This document shows, in pieces, positions 35,591 to 49,676 of a stretch of DNA of 64,000 nucleotides (positions are counted from its first letter, which is position 1; every line of letters starts with the position of its first letter). The stretch lies in assembly GCA_028095005.1 (NCBI GenBank), contig CM051460.1, positions 288,378,653 through 288,442,652 of the forward strand, read 5' to 3'. This DNA comes from Rhynchospora pubera. Taxonomy: Eukaryota > Streptophyta > Magnoliopsida > Poales > Cyperaceae. The notes under the pieces are model-generated. The model saw nothing but the letters and a program-made list of their open reading frames with translations. It did not search any database and was not told the DNA's origin. Made by a program: the position numbers and the translations under genes.

Positions 35591-37068
35591 CTAGATGAGG
35601 GTAGGCGGCTTCGCCGCCATTTGATAAATTTTGATGGCTAAATCTATCAATATATAAAGAAATATATGTTTCCAATATATCTATTTTATATTTACTTTAT
35701 ATATAAAAACTATCTTAGATGATTGGTACAATTATTTTAAATGTATTTAATCAAAAAAATATTTTTAATTAAAATCCAATGCAATCATGGCTTTTAATTA
35801 AGAAGGGTAAACTTCTAGAATATATTCAGATTGATCGATCAATGAAAATTGGAGGGTTCAGATTGCATGTCGTATGAGGGGATAAATTTTTTTTTCCTAT
35901 AGGTTAGACATGAACTACCTTAGACTTCCAAATATATCTACCTTAGATTTCCAAATATATTTAACTTTTAAACTATTTTTAATTTATATAAATAACAGTG
36001 TAAAAAAAAATTAACTCTATTTTTGACCGATATTTCAAGTTTAAATATCGGCCACGGTTTTTAATATATATCTTAGATGCATATAAAAATTCGATAAAAC
36101 TGTAAACTCAAAAAAGCTCTTAGAATAAAAATATAAAATACTATTTTTAAAAAAATTCACAGAACTTATCAAATAACTTAACATATTCTGAAAGATGAAA
36201 ATTAAAAAAAGACCTGTATCAATATATTTATTTTAATTCCGTGATTATGCAGATAAAATATATTTCGGAATGCCAAAAAAGCAATTTAAAAAGTAAATAT
36301 TGAACCACAAATATAAAATACGATGAGGTTTGGAAAAGTATATCTAAATTATTTTAAAAGTACATAGGCAAAATAATTACGTCCATTAATTGTATATATT
36401 TGTTTGGGCATTCATCTAAATTTTTATGGTTAAATCATTTTTTTAAAAGCCTCAAATAATTAAAGAAAGAAACATATATGCTTTTGAAATTCCCTAAATG
36501 GATGCGACCATTCACAAAAAAAGAAAACGGACAGCATAACAGAGGAGGTGTTGATGTACGTTATATACATGTGCTAATGTTGGTTGGGAAAATGTGCTCA
36601 TGCCGTTCTACACAGAACAGAGGAGCAGCAGAGCAGAACAAACGGAGAGCAGAGCTATATACATGTGCTAACTGACGCATCTGATTTGGATTTTCTGTGG
36701 AAATTATTTATAATCTATAACTGAATTTTGCTTTGATGTTCATAGAAAATCCCAGAAAACTAACCACCACCACCAGTACACAAAACGCGTGGACCCCACC
36801 CACATGGCTGGACTGCCATACCGGATCTTCTGCGACAAAATAGGCTTTAGTTGTGTACGAATTTCGTCCAGATTATCATAGAAAATCCCAATGTCTATGC
36901 AGGGCTGAATTTTGTACAGATCCGAACCCGATAAATGTGAGTGGGACCCACCTGTCAGTCACACTGTTAACCAACAGTGCTTATGAATAGTGTTGGATTC
37001 GGATCTAATTGGTCCCGATTAATATATGTATATATATATATATAGATAGATATAGATATATAGATAGA
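35591..37068 (-). mobile_element. Candidate non-autonomous Helitron
   Basis: Read on the minus strand, the 3' end has a perfect hairpin GGCGGC-GAA-GCCGCC (35604-35618), then nine bases, then CTAG followed by a host T (35590). The 5' end begins TCTATCTATATATC after a host A (37069). A|TC...CTRR|T with a GC-rich hairpin close to the 3' end is the Helitron signature, and TC followed by TATATA words is common at plant Helitron 5' ends. The body is 1478 bp, has no Rep/helicase frame and no inverted repeats. The 3' end is well supported; the 5' limit lies in simple repeat sequence and is less certain. Confidence 0.6.
35604..35618. other. GC-rich perfect hairpin at the candidate Helitron 3' end
   Basis: GGCGGCTTCGCCGCC has a 6-bp stem and a 3-base loop, and stands out in very AT-rich surroundings. 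It lies nine bases from the CTAG terminus. Confidence 0.85.
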
Positions 37069-37075
37069 TTCCTTA
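37021..37075. repeat. TA and GATA microsatellite
   Basis: Run of TATATA followed by TAGATAGATA words, forming the 5' end of the candidate Helitron. Confidence 0.85.
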
Positions 37076-37249
37076 TCACAATGTTCTCCGTCCATTTCGG
37101 CATTTCGTTCATGATTAATTATTTCCAAATTGGGTGAAATTCATGGCAATATATTACTTAATGGAATATTTTTGACAATTATTTAAAAAATATTTCTAAT
37201 TATTCATGGCAATATATTCCAAATTGGGTCAAATGTTTTTTTTTCTTAA

Positions 37250-39972
37250 ATAACATAAATATAGATTATTGTGATCAAATTACTTAAAATGAATGTAAAA
37301 TCACTTGAAATGCTCAAATATACTCAGAATCTATAAAATCTACACATTATGTGAATAATTACAATGTATAATCCAATCGTTTTGAATAAGTGAGTCCATA
37401 AACATATTCTAAACTATATCAAGAGCTTAAAATAGATTACCGTGATCAAATTACTTAAAATGAATGCAAAATCGCTTGAAATGCTCAAATATACTCATAA
37501 TCTATAAAATCTGCACATTATGTGAATAATTACAATGTATAATCCAATAGTTTTGAATAATTAAGCTCATAGACATATTCTAGACTATATAAAAAGTATA
37601 AATATAGATTATTGTGATCAAATAACTTAAAATGAATGCAAAATTTTTTGAAATGTTCAAATATACTAAGAATCTGCAAAATATGCACATCATGTGCATA
37701 ATTAAATTGCATAATCCAATCATTTTAAAAAAGTGAGTTCATAAACATGTTCTAGACTATATAAAGAGCTTAAATATAGATTATTATGATAAAATGACTT
37801 AAAATAAATACAAAATCGATTGAAATACTCAAATATACTCAGAATCTGTAAAATCTGCACATCATGAGCGTAATTACAATACAATCATTTAAAATAAGTG
37901 AGTTCATAAATATATTCTAAACCACATAAAGAGCTTAAATATAGATTATTGTGATCAAATGACTTAAAATGAATGCAAAATCACTTGAAATGCTCAAATA
38001 TACTAAGAATCTATTAAATCTGCAAATTATGCGAATAATTACAATGTATAATCCAATCATTTTGAATAAGTGAGTTTATAAACATATTTTTAACTATATA
38101 AAGAGCATAAATATAGATTATTATGATCAAATGACTTAAAATGAATACAAAATCGTTTGAAATGCTCAAATATACTCAGAATCTGTAAAATCTGCATATT
38201 ATGTTAATAATTACAATATATAAACGAATAGTTTTGAATAATTGATCTCCTAAACATATTCTAGAATATATAAAGAGCTTAAATATAGATTATTGAGATC
38301 AAGTGACTTAAAATGAATGCAAAATCTCTTGAAATGCTCAGATATACTCAGAATCTTTAAAATCTACACATTAGGTTCGTAATTACAACGTATAATCCAA
38401 TTGTTTTGAATTAGTGAGCTCATGAACATATTCTAAACTATATAAAGAGCTTAAATATAGATTATTATAATCAAATAACTTAAAATTAATGCAAAATCGT
38501 TTGAAATGCTCAAATATACCCAGAATCTGTAAAATCTGCAAATAATGTGAGTAATTACAATATATAATCCGATCGTTTTGAATAAGTGAGTTCATAAACA
38601 TATTCTAGACTATCTAAAGAGCTTAAGTATAAATTATTGTGAACAAATTTCTTAAATTGAATGCAAAAATCGCTTGAAATGCTCAAATATACTCAGAATC
38701 TTTAAAATCTACACATTATGTGCATAATTACAATGTATAATCCAATTATTTTATATAAGTGATATCACAAACATATTATAGACTATATAAAGAGCTTTAA
38801 ATATAGAATAATTTGATCAAAACACTTAAAATAAATACAAAATGACTTGAAATGCTCAATTGTACTCAGAATCTGTAAAATATGCAAATTATGTGAATAA
38901 TTATAATGTATAATCCTATCGTTTTGAATAAGCGAGCTCATAAACATAATATAGACTATATAAAGAGCTTAATTATACATTATTGTGATCAAACTAAAAC
39001 TGAATGCAAAATCACTTGAAATGCTCAAATATACTCAGAATCTGCAAAATTTATATATTATGTGTATAATTACAATGTATAAACCAATCTTTTTGATTAA
39101 TTGACCACATAAACATATTCTAGACTATAAAAATAGCATATATATAGATTATTGTGATCAAATTACTTAAAAATGAATGCAAAATCGCTTGAAATGCTCA
39201 AATATACTTCGAATCTTTAAAATTTGCATATTATATTCGTAATTATAATGTATAATGCAATCATTTTGAATAAGTAAGTGAGTTCATAAATATATTCCTG
39301 ACTATATAAAAATCTTAAATATAGATGATTGTGATCAAATGATTTTAAAATGAATGCAAAACCGCTTCAAATGCTCAAATACACTCAGAATCTGTAACAT
39401 ATGTAAATTATGTGAATAATTACAATGTATAATCGAATTATTCTGAATAATTTAGCTCATAAACACATTCTAGACTATATAAAGAGCTTAAACATAGATT
39501 AACATGATCAAAACACTTAAAATGAATGCAAAATAGCTTGTAATGCTTAAATATACCCAAAATCTTTAAAATCTGGACATTTTTGGCATAATTACAATGT
39601 ATAATCCAATCGTTGTGAATACATGAGTTCATAAACATATTTTAGACTATATATATAGCATAAATACCGATTATTGTGATCAAATGAATTGAAATAAATG
39701 AAAAATTGCATGAAATACCCAAATATACATAGAATCTATAAAATATGCATATTATATGTGTAATTACAATGAATAATTCAATCATTTCAAATTAGTGTGT
39801 TCATAAACAAATTCTAGACTATGTAAAGAGTTTAAATATAATCAGAATCTGTAAAATATGCACATTATGTGAATATTTACAATGTATAATCCAATCGTTT
39901 TGAATATGTGAGCTCATAAACATATTCTAGACTATATAAATAGTTTAAATGTAGATTCTTGTCATCAAATAA
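37250..39972. repeat. 171-172 bp AT-rich satellite, left block
   Basis: About 16 tandem monomers. Successive copies of ATAGATTATTGTGATCAAAT start at 37261, 37432 (variant) and 37604, giving a period of 171-172 bp. Other conserved words in order along the monomer are AAATGAATGCAAAATCGCTT, GAAATGCTCAAATATACTC, AGAATCTGTAAAATCTGCAC, ATTATGTGAATAATTACAAT, GTATAATCCAATCGTTTTGA and GAGTTCATAAACATATTCTA. Monomers differ by scattered substitutions and small indels. The period is close to one nucleosome and typical of plant centromeric or pericentromeric satellites. Confidence 0.97.
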
Positions 39973-39980
39973 CTTAATAT

Positions 39981-40479
39981 GAAGCTTCTAAATTTCGGCT
40001 AAATAACGGCGAAATAACAGAAATAGCGGTATTGTGTGTCAAACCGCATGAACGTTACACTCTTAATTGAGAAAATGACGTAACGCGCTATTTCAGTTAT
40101 TTCGGCGATATAACGCGTTATTTTAGTTATTTCGGCGATATAACGCGTAATTTCAGTTATTTCGGCGAAATAACAAGCTGTTATTGCTACTATTGTTAAA
40201 TTGTGTATTCAATATTGAACTATTGTTAAATTGGTACAAGCTGCTACTACTACTCAATATTGGTACACTGAAGTATATTGAATTTGGTATGGTCGTATGC
40301 TATTTGTATGGAGTATTGGAGATGTATAAACATATAAATTGATAGTTATAGAATTGATGTGTGACAAACTTTGAAAAAAAACACTACACCGTTATATCGC
40401 CGTTATAACATCGAAATAACACCGAAATAACATGGGGACCTGGACCATCATACCGAAAAAACCGAAATTTAAAAGCTTG
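39981..40479. mobile_element. 499-bp non-autonomous DNA transposon inside the satellite
   Basis: Flanked by the 8-bp duplication CTTAATAT (39973-39980 and 40480-40487). The ends are inverted: GAAGCTTCTAAATTTCGG at the left and CAAGCTTTTAAATTTCGG at the right read on the other strand. A 9-bp duplication CTTAATATG is also possible. It has no coding capacity. Near the left it holds three exact-length 30-bp tandem units. Superfamily assignment (hAT or Mutator) is open. Confidence 0.8.
40081..40170. repeat. Three 30-bp tandem units in the 499-bp transposon
   Basis: Units at 40081-40110, 40111-40140 and 40141-40170, each starting TAACGCG and containing GTTATTTCGGCGA. They differ at only a few bases. 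Confidence 0.95.
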
Positions 40480-43400
40480 CTTAATATGAATGTAAAATCG
40501 ATTGAAATACTCAATAAAATTTAGAATCTGTAAACTATACACATTATGTGAATAATTACAAAGTATAAACCAATCTTTTTGAATAATTGGCCTCATAAAC
40601 ATATTCTAGACTATATAAAGAGAATAAATACAGATTATTGTGATCACTTAACTTAAAATAATGCAAAATCGCCTGAAATGCTCAAATATACTTGAATCTA
40701 TAAAATATGAAATTATGTGAATAATTATTATGTATAATCCAATTGTTTTGAATAAGTGAGTTCGTTAATATATTCTAAACTCTATAAAGAGTATAAATAT
40801 AGATTATTGTCATTAGATGACTTAAAATCAATGCAAAATCGCTAGAAATGCTTAAATATACTCAGAATCTGTAAAATCTGCACATTATGTGAATAATTAT
40901 AATGTATAATCCAATAGTTTTGAATATGTGTGCTCATAAACATATTCTAGACTATATAAAGAGTTTAAATGTCGATTATTGTCATCAAATAACTTAAAAT
41001 GAATGCAAAATCGATTAAAATGCTCAAATAAATTTAGAATATGTAAAATATGAACATTATGTAAATAATTACAATGTATCGTTTTGAATAATTGAGCTCA
41101 TAAATATATTGTAGACTATATAAAGAGCTTAAATATAAATTATTGTGATCAAATAACTTAAAATGAATGTAAAATCGCTTGAAATGCTCCAATATACTCA
41201 GAATCTTTAAAATCTACACATTATGTGCATAATTACAATGTATAATCCAATTGTTTCTAAGTTCAGAAACATATTCTAAACTATATAAAGATCATAAATA
41301 TAGATTACTGTGGTAAAAAATGAATGTAAAAATCACTTGAAATGCTCAAAATTACTCAAAATCTGTAAAATCCATACATTATGTGAATAATTATAATTTA
41401 TAGTCCAATCGTTTTCAATAAGTGAGTTCACAAACAAATTCTAAACAATATAAAGAAGTTTAATATTGATTGTTGTGATAAAATGATATAAAATGAATGC
41501 AAAATCACTTAAAATGCTCAAATATAATTAGAATCTGTAAAATATGCATATTATGTGATAATTACAGTGTATAATCCAATCGTTTTAAAAAATTGGCCTC
41601 ATAAACATATTCTAAACTAAATAAAGAGCATAAATATAGATTATTTGTGATCAAATGAAATAAAATGAATGCAAAATCGCTTGAAATGCTCAAATATACT
41701 CAGAATCTGTAAAATATCCACATTATGTGAATAATTACAATGTATAATCCAATCGTTTTGAATAATTAAGATCATAAATATATTCTAGCCAATATCAAGA
41801 GCTTAAATATACATTATTATGATCAAATGACTTAAAATTAATGCAAAATCACTTGAAATGCTCAAATATACCCAGAATCCGTAAAATCTGCACATTTTGT
41901 GAATAATTACAATGTATAATCCAATTTTTTTGAATAACTGAGTACAAAAATATATTCGAGACTATATAAAGAGCTTAAATATAGATTAATTTGATCAAAT
42001 GACTTAAACTAAAAGCAAAATCGCTTCAAATGTTCAAATATACTCAGAATCTGTAAAATCTGCACAATATGTGAATAAAATACAATGCATAATCTAATCT
42101 TTTTGAATAAGTGTGTTCATAAACGTATTCTAACTATATAAAAAGAATAAATATAGCTTATTGTGATAAAAAAAACTCACTTGAAATGGTCAAATATACT
42201 CATAATCTTTCAAATCTGCACATTATGTGCATAATTACAATGTATAATCAAATCGTTTTGAGTAAGTTATATCATAAACATATTCTAGACATAATAAAGA
42301 GCTTAAATATGTATTACTGTGATCAATTCACTTAAAATAAATACAAAATCACTTGAAATGCTCAAATATACTCTGAATCTGTAAAATCTGCACATTATGT
42401 GAAGAATTAGAATGTATAATCTGATCATTTTAAATAAATGAATTCATAAATATATTCTAGACTATATAAAAAGCTTAAATATAGATTATTTTGATCAAAG
42501 AACATAAAATTAACGCAAAATCGATTGAAATGCTCAAATATACTCAGAATCTTTCAAATCTGCACATAATGTGCATAATTACAATGTATAATCCAATTGT
42601 TTTGAATAAATTATATTATAAACAGATTCTAGACAAAATAAAGAGGTTAAATATTGATTATTGTGATCAAATGACTTAAAATGATTGCAAAATCGCTTAA
42701 AATGCTCAAATATACTTGGAATCTGTAAAATATGCATATTATGTGAATAATTACAATGTATAATCCAATAATTTTTAATAAATAAGTTCATAAGAATATT
42801 TTAAACTATATAAAAAGTATAAAATTAGCTTATTGTGATCAAACAACTTAAAATAAATGTAAAATCGCTTGAAATACTCAAATTTACTCAAAATCATTAA
42901 AATCAACACATTATGTGAATAATTACAATGTATAATCCTATCGTCGTGAAAAATGAGATAATAAACATATTCTAGATAATATATAGATCTTAAATATACA
43001 TTATTGTGATCAAATGACCGAAAATTAATGCAAAATCACTTGAAATGCTCAAATATACTAAGAATCTGTAAAATCTGTACATTATGTGCGTAATTACAAT
43101 GTATAATCCAATCTTTTTTAAATAAGGGAGTTCATAAACATATTCGAGACTATATAAAGAGCTTAAATATAAATTATTGTGATCAGATGACTTAAAATGA
43201 ATGTAAAATCGCTTGAAATGTTCAAATATTCTCAGAATCTATAAACCTGCAAATTATGTGCGTAATTACAATATATAATCTAATCGTTTAGGATAATTGA
43301 GTTCATAAACATATTCTAGACTATATAAAGAGGTTAAATATAGATTATTGAGATCAAATAAATTAAAATTAATGCAAAATCGCTTAAAATGCTCAAATAT

Positions 43401-46400
43401 ACTTAGAATTTGTCCAATCTGCACATTATGTGAATAATTACAATGTATAATCCAATCATTTTGAATAATTGAGTTCATAAACATATTTAGACTATATAAA
43501 GAGCTTAAATTTAGATTATTGTGATCAAATAACTTAAAATGAATGCAAAATCGCTTGAAATGCTCCAATATAATCTGAATCTTTAAAATCTGCACATTAT
43601 GTGCGCAATTACAATGTATAATCCAATCGTTTTGAATAACTTAGTTCAGAAACATATTCTAAACTATAAAGATCATAAATATAGATTACTGTTTTCAAAT
43701 GACTTAAAATAAATACAAAATCTTTTGAAATGCTCAAATATACTCAGAAATTATAAAATGCATGTATTATGTGAATAATTATATTATATAATCCAATCGT
43801 TTGGAATAAGTGAGTTCACAAAAATATTTTAAATTATATAAAGAGCTTAAATATAGATTATTGTGATCAAATGACTTAAAATAAATCCAAAATCGCTTAA
43901 AATGCTCAAATATATTTAGAATTCGTCAAATCTGCACACGATGTGAATAATTACAATGTATAAAAATTATTTTTTAATAATTGACGTCATAAATATATTC
44001 TATACTATATAAAGAGCATAAATATAGATTATTGTGATCAAATTACTAAAAATGAATACAAAATCGCTTCAAATACTCAAAAATACTCGAAATTTGTAAA
44101 ATCTTCACAATATGTGAATAATTACAATGTATAATCCAATTGTTTCGAATAATTGAGCTCATAAACATATTTTAGACAATATAAAGAGAGTAGATATAGA
44201 TTATTGTGATCAAATAACTTTAAATGAATGCAAATCGCTTGAAATGCTCCAATATTCATCGAATCTTTAAAATCTGTACATTATGTGTGCAATTAAAATA
44301 TATACTCCAATCATTTTTAATAACTTATATTTCAGAAACATACTCTAAACTATATAAAGATCATAAATATATGGTCAAATGACTTAAAATGAATACAAAA
44401 TCGTTTGAAATACTCAAATATACTCAGAAATTGTAAAATTCATATATTTTGTGAATAATTATAATGTGTAATCAATCGTTTGGAATAAGTGAGTTCATAA
44501 ACATATCCTAAACTATATAAAGAGCTTAAATATAGATTATTGTGATCAAAATGAGTTAAATTGAATGCAAAATCGCAGATATACTTAGAATTTTTCAAAT
44601 CTGCACATCATGTGAATAATTACAATGTATAAACCAATATTTTAGAAATTATTGACCTCATAAACATATTTTAGTCTAAATAAAGAGTATAAATATGGAT
44701 TATTGCGACCAAATGACTTAAAATGAATGAAAAATCTCTTCAAATGTTCAAATATACTCAGAATCCGTAAAATCTGCACAATATGTGAATAATTACAATG
44801 TATAATCCAATCGCTTTGAATAATTGAGCTAATAAACATATTCTACACAATATAAATTGCTTAAATATAGATTATTGTGATAAAAAAACTTAAAATTAAT
44901 GCAAAATCGCTTGAAATGCTCAAGTATACTCAGAATCATTAAAATCTGAAAATTATATGCAAAATTATAATATATAATGCAATCGTTTTGAATAAGTGAT
45001 ATCATAAACATATTATAGACAATATAAAAAGCTTAAATATAAATTATTGTGATAAAATGACTTAAAATGAATGCGAAACTGCTTGAAATGCTCAAATATA
45101 CTCAGAATCTGTAAAAGCTGCATAGTATTGAATAATTACAATGTACAATCCAATCATTTTGAATAATTGAACTCATAAAGATATTCTAGACTTTATAAAG
45201 AGCTTAATTATAGTTTATTATGATCAAATGACTTAAATAAATGCAAAATCGCTTGAAATGCTCAAATATACTCAGAATGTTTAAAATCTACATATTATGT
45301 GCGTAATTATAATGTATAATGTAATCGTTTAGAATAAGTGAGTTCATAAACATATTCTTGACAATATAAAGATCTTAAATATAGATGATTGTGATCAAAT
45401 GATTTAAAATGAATGTAAAATTGCTTGAAATGCTTAAATATACTAAGAATCGGTAAAATCTGCACATTATGTGAATAATTACAATGTATAATCCAATCGT
45501 TTTGAATATGTGAACTCAAAAACATATTTTAGACTATATGAAGAGATTAAATATAAATTATTGTAATCGGATGACTTAAATGAATGGAAAATCGATTGAA
45601 ATGTTCAAAGAAACTTAGAATCTGTAAAATATGCACATTACGTGAATAATTACAATCCAATCGTTTTGAATAATTAATCTCATAAACATATTATAGACCA
45701 TAAAAGAGCTCAAATAGAGATTATTTTGATCAAATAACTTAAAATAAATGCAAAATCGCTTGAAATACTCCAATATACTCAGAATCTTTAAAATCTGCAC
45801 ATTATGTGCATGATTACAATGTATAATCCAATCCTTTTGAATAACTTAGTTTATTAACATATTCTAAACAATATAAAGATCATAAATATAGATTACTATG
45901 GTCAAATTACTTAAAATGAATACAAAATCGTTTGAAATGCTCAAATATACTAAAAAATTGTAAACTCCGTATATTTGAGAATAATTAGATTGTATAATCC
46001 GATTGTTTAGAATAAGTGAGTTCATACAAATATTGTAAACTATATAAAGAGCTTAAATATAGATTTTTGTGATTAAATGACTTAAAATGAACGCAAAATC
46101 GCTTAAAATGCTCAAAGATACTTAGAATTTGTGAAATCTGCACGTTATGTGAATAATTACAATGCCAATCTTTTTTAATACTTGACCTTATAAACATATT
46201 CTAGATTATATAGAGAGCATAAATATATATTATTGTGATCAAATGACTTAAAATGAATGCAAAATCGCTTCAAATGCTCAAATATACTCAGAATCTGTAA
46301 AATCTGCACAATATGTGACTAATTACAATCTATAATCCAATCGTTTTGAATAATTGAGCTCATAAACATATTCTACACAATATAAAGAGTTTAAATATAG

Positions 46401-49400
46401 ATTATTGTGATCAAATGACTTAGAGTTAAAGCAAAATCGCTTGAAATGCTCAAATATACTCAGAATCTTTCAAATCTGAACATGATGTGCATAATTACAA
46501 TGTATAATCCAATTGTTTTGAATAAGTGATTCATAAACATATTCTAGACTATATAAAGAGCTTAAATATATATTATGGTCATCGAATGACTTAAAATGAA
46601 TGCAAAATCGCTTGAAATGCTCAAATATATTCCGAATCTGTATAATATGCATATTATGTGAATAATTATAATGTACAATCCAATCGTTTTGAATAATTGG
46701 GCTCATAAACATATTCGAGACTTTACAAAGAGAGCTTTATTATAGATTATTGTTATCTAATGACTTAAAATGAATGCAAAATCGCTTGAGATACCCAAAT
46801 ATACACAGAATATGTAAAATCTGCACATTATTTGTGAATGCATTCATTTTGAATGGGTGTGTTCTTAAACATAATCTAGACTTTGTTAGAGCTTAAATAT
46901 AGATTATCATGAACAAATGTCTTACATTGAATGCAAAATCGTTTGAAATGCTCAAATATACTCAGAATCTTTAAAATCTGAACATTTTGTGCATGATTAC
47001 AATGGATAATCTAATCTTTTTGAATAAGTGAGTTCATAAATATATTCGAGACTTTATAAAGAGAGCTTAAATATAGATTATTGTGAAAAGATGACTTAAA
47101 ATGAATGTAAAATCGCCTTGAAATATTCAAATATTCTCAGAATCTGTAAAATCTGCAAATTATGTGCGTAATTACAATGTATAATCCAATCGTTTTGAAA
47201 AATTGAGTTAATAAATATATTCTAGACCATATAAAGAGGTTCAATATAGATTATTGACATCAAATGAATTAAAATGAATGCAAAATCGCTTGAAATGCTC
47301 AAATATACTCAGAATATTTCAAATCTGTACATTATGTGCATAATTATAATGTATAATCCAATCGTTTTGAATAAGTGATATGATAAAACATATTCTAGAC
47401 TATATAAAGAGCTTAAATATATATTATGGTGATCAAATGACTTAAAATGAATGCAAAATCGCTTGAAATGCTCAACTATATTCCGAATCTGTATAATCTG
47501 CATATTATGTGAATAATTACAATGTGCAATCCAATCGTTTTGAATAATTGAGCTCATAAACATATTTGAGATTTTACAAAGAGCTTTATTATAGATTATT
47601 GTTATCGATTGACTTAAAATAAATGCAAAATCACTTGAAATACCGAAATATACACATAATATGTAAAATCTGCACATTATGTGTCTAATTACAATGAATA
47701 ATCCATTCGTTTTGAATGAGTGTGTTCTTAAACATATTCTAGATTTTGTTAAGAACTTAAATATAGATTATCGTGAACAAATGTCTTAAATTGAATGCAA
47801 AAATCGCTTGAAATGCTCAAATATACTCAGAATCTTTAAAATCTGAACATTTTGTGAATAATTACAATGTATAATCATATCATTTTAAATAAGTGAGTTC
47901 ATAAACATATTCGAGACTTTATAAAGAGAACTTAAATATAGATTATTGTGAACAGTTGACTTAAAATGAATGTAAAATCGCTTGAAATATTCAAATATTC
48001 TCCGAATCTATAAAATCTACAAATTATGTGCGTAATTACAATATATAATCCAATTGTTTTGAATAATTGAGTTCATAAACATATTCTAGACTATCTAAAA
48101 AGGTTTAATATATATTATTGACATCAAATGAATTAAAATTAATGCAAAATCGCTTGAAATTCACAAATATACTCACAATCTTTCAAATCTGCACATTATG
48201 TTCATAATTATAATGTATAATCCAATAGTTTTGAGTACGTTATATCATAAACATATTCTAGAAAAAATAAAAAGCTTAAATATATATTATTGTGATCAAA
48301 TCACTTAAAATGAATGCAAAATAGTTTGAAATGCTCAAATATACTCAGAATTTATAAAATCTGCACATTATGTGATAAATTACAATGTATAATCCAATTC
48401 TTATGAATAAGTGAGTTCGTAAACATATTCGAGACCATATAAAGAGCATCAATATAGATTATTGTGATCAAATGACTTAAAATGAATTCAAAATCACTTG
48501 AAATGCTCAAATATACTTAGAATCTGTAGAATCTGCAAATTATGTGAATAATTATAATGTATAATCCAATCTTTTCGAACAAATGAGTTCATAAACAAAT
48601 TATCAACTATATAAAGATCATAGATATAGATTATTGTCATCAAATGACTTAAAGTGAATGCAAAATCGCTTGAAATGATTAAATATACTTAGAATCTGTA
48701 AAATCTGCATATTATGTGAATAATTACAATGTACAATCCAATCGTATTGAATATGTGAGTTCATAAATATATTCTAGAGTACATAAAGAGCTAAACTATA
48801 GAATATTGTCATCACATAACAAAAAATGAATGCAAAATTAATTGAAATGCCCAAATAAACTTAGAATCTATATAATATGCACATTATGTGAATAATTACA
48901 ATGTATAATCCAATCGTTTTGAATAATTGAGCTCATAAACATATTTAGACTATATAAAGAGCTTAAATTTAGATTATTGTGATCAAATAACTTAAAATGA
49001 ATGCAAAATCGCTTGAAATGCTCCAATATACTCAGAATCTTTAAAATCTGCACATCATGTGCGCAATTACAATGTATAATCCAATCGTTTAGAATAACTT
49101 AGTTCAGAAACATATTCTTAACTATATAAAGAGCTTAAATATAAATTATTGTGATCAAATGACTTAAAATGAATGTAAAATCGCTTGAAATGTTAAAATA
49201 TTCTCAGAATCTGTAAAATCTGCAAATTTTGTGCGTAATTACAATGTATAATCCAATTGTTTTGAATAATTGAGTTCATAAACATATTCTAAACTATCTA
49301 AAGAGGTTTAATATAGATTATTGACATCAAATGAATTAAAATGAATGCAAAATCGCTTGAAATTCATAAATACACTCACAATCTTTCAAATATGCACATT

Positions 49401-49676
49401 ATGTTCATAATTATAATGTATAATCCAATAGTTTTGAGTAAGTTATATCATAAACATATTATAGAAAAAATAAAGATCTTAAATATATATTATTGTGATC
49501 AAATCACATAAAATGAATGTAAAATAGCTTGAAATGCTCAAATATACTCAGAATCTATAAAATCTGCACATTATGTGATAAATTACAATGTATAATTCAA
49601 TTTTTATGAATAAGTGAGTTCGTAAACATATTCGAGACCATATAAAGAGCATCAATATAGATTTTTATGATCAAAT
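40480..49676. repeat. 171-172 bp satellite, central block with higher-order repeats
   Basis: About 54 monomers of the same satellite. Local higher-order periods are visible. Diagnostic monomers at about 46520-46740 recur at 47371-47590 (about 851 bp, five monomers). The block at about 48050-48485 recurs at 49250-49676 (about 1203 bp, seven monomers), for example the variant GAGACCATATAAAGAGCATC at 48431 and 49634. Open frames on the minus strand arise because 171 is a multiple of three and are not genes. Confidence 0.96.

Noticed and set aside
42579..49053. Many 60-120 codon minus-strand open frames with related sequences (HFKRFCIHFK-type)
   Set aside because: They are translations of the satellite monomer, open because the period is often 171 bp. 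They have no independent gene signals.
37250..49676. Regular short words at constant spacing, resembling a CRISPR array
   Set aside because: The whole 171-bp unit is repeated, with no unique spacers, and the sequence is plant nuclear DNA.
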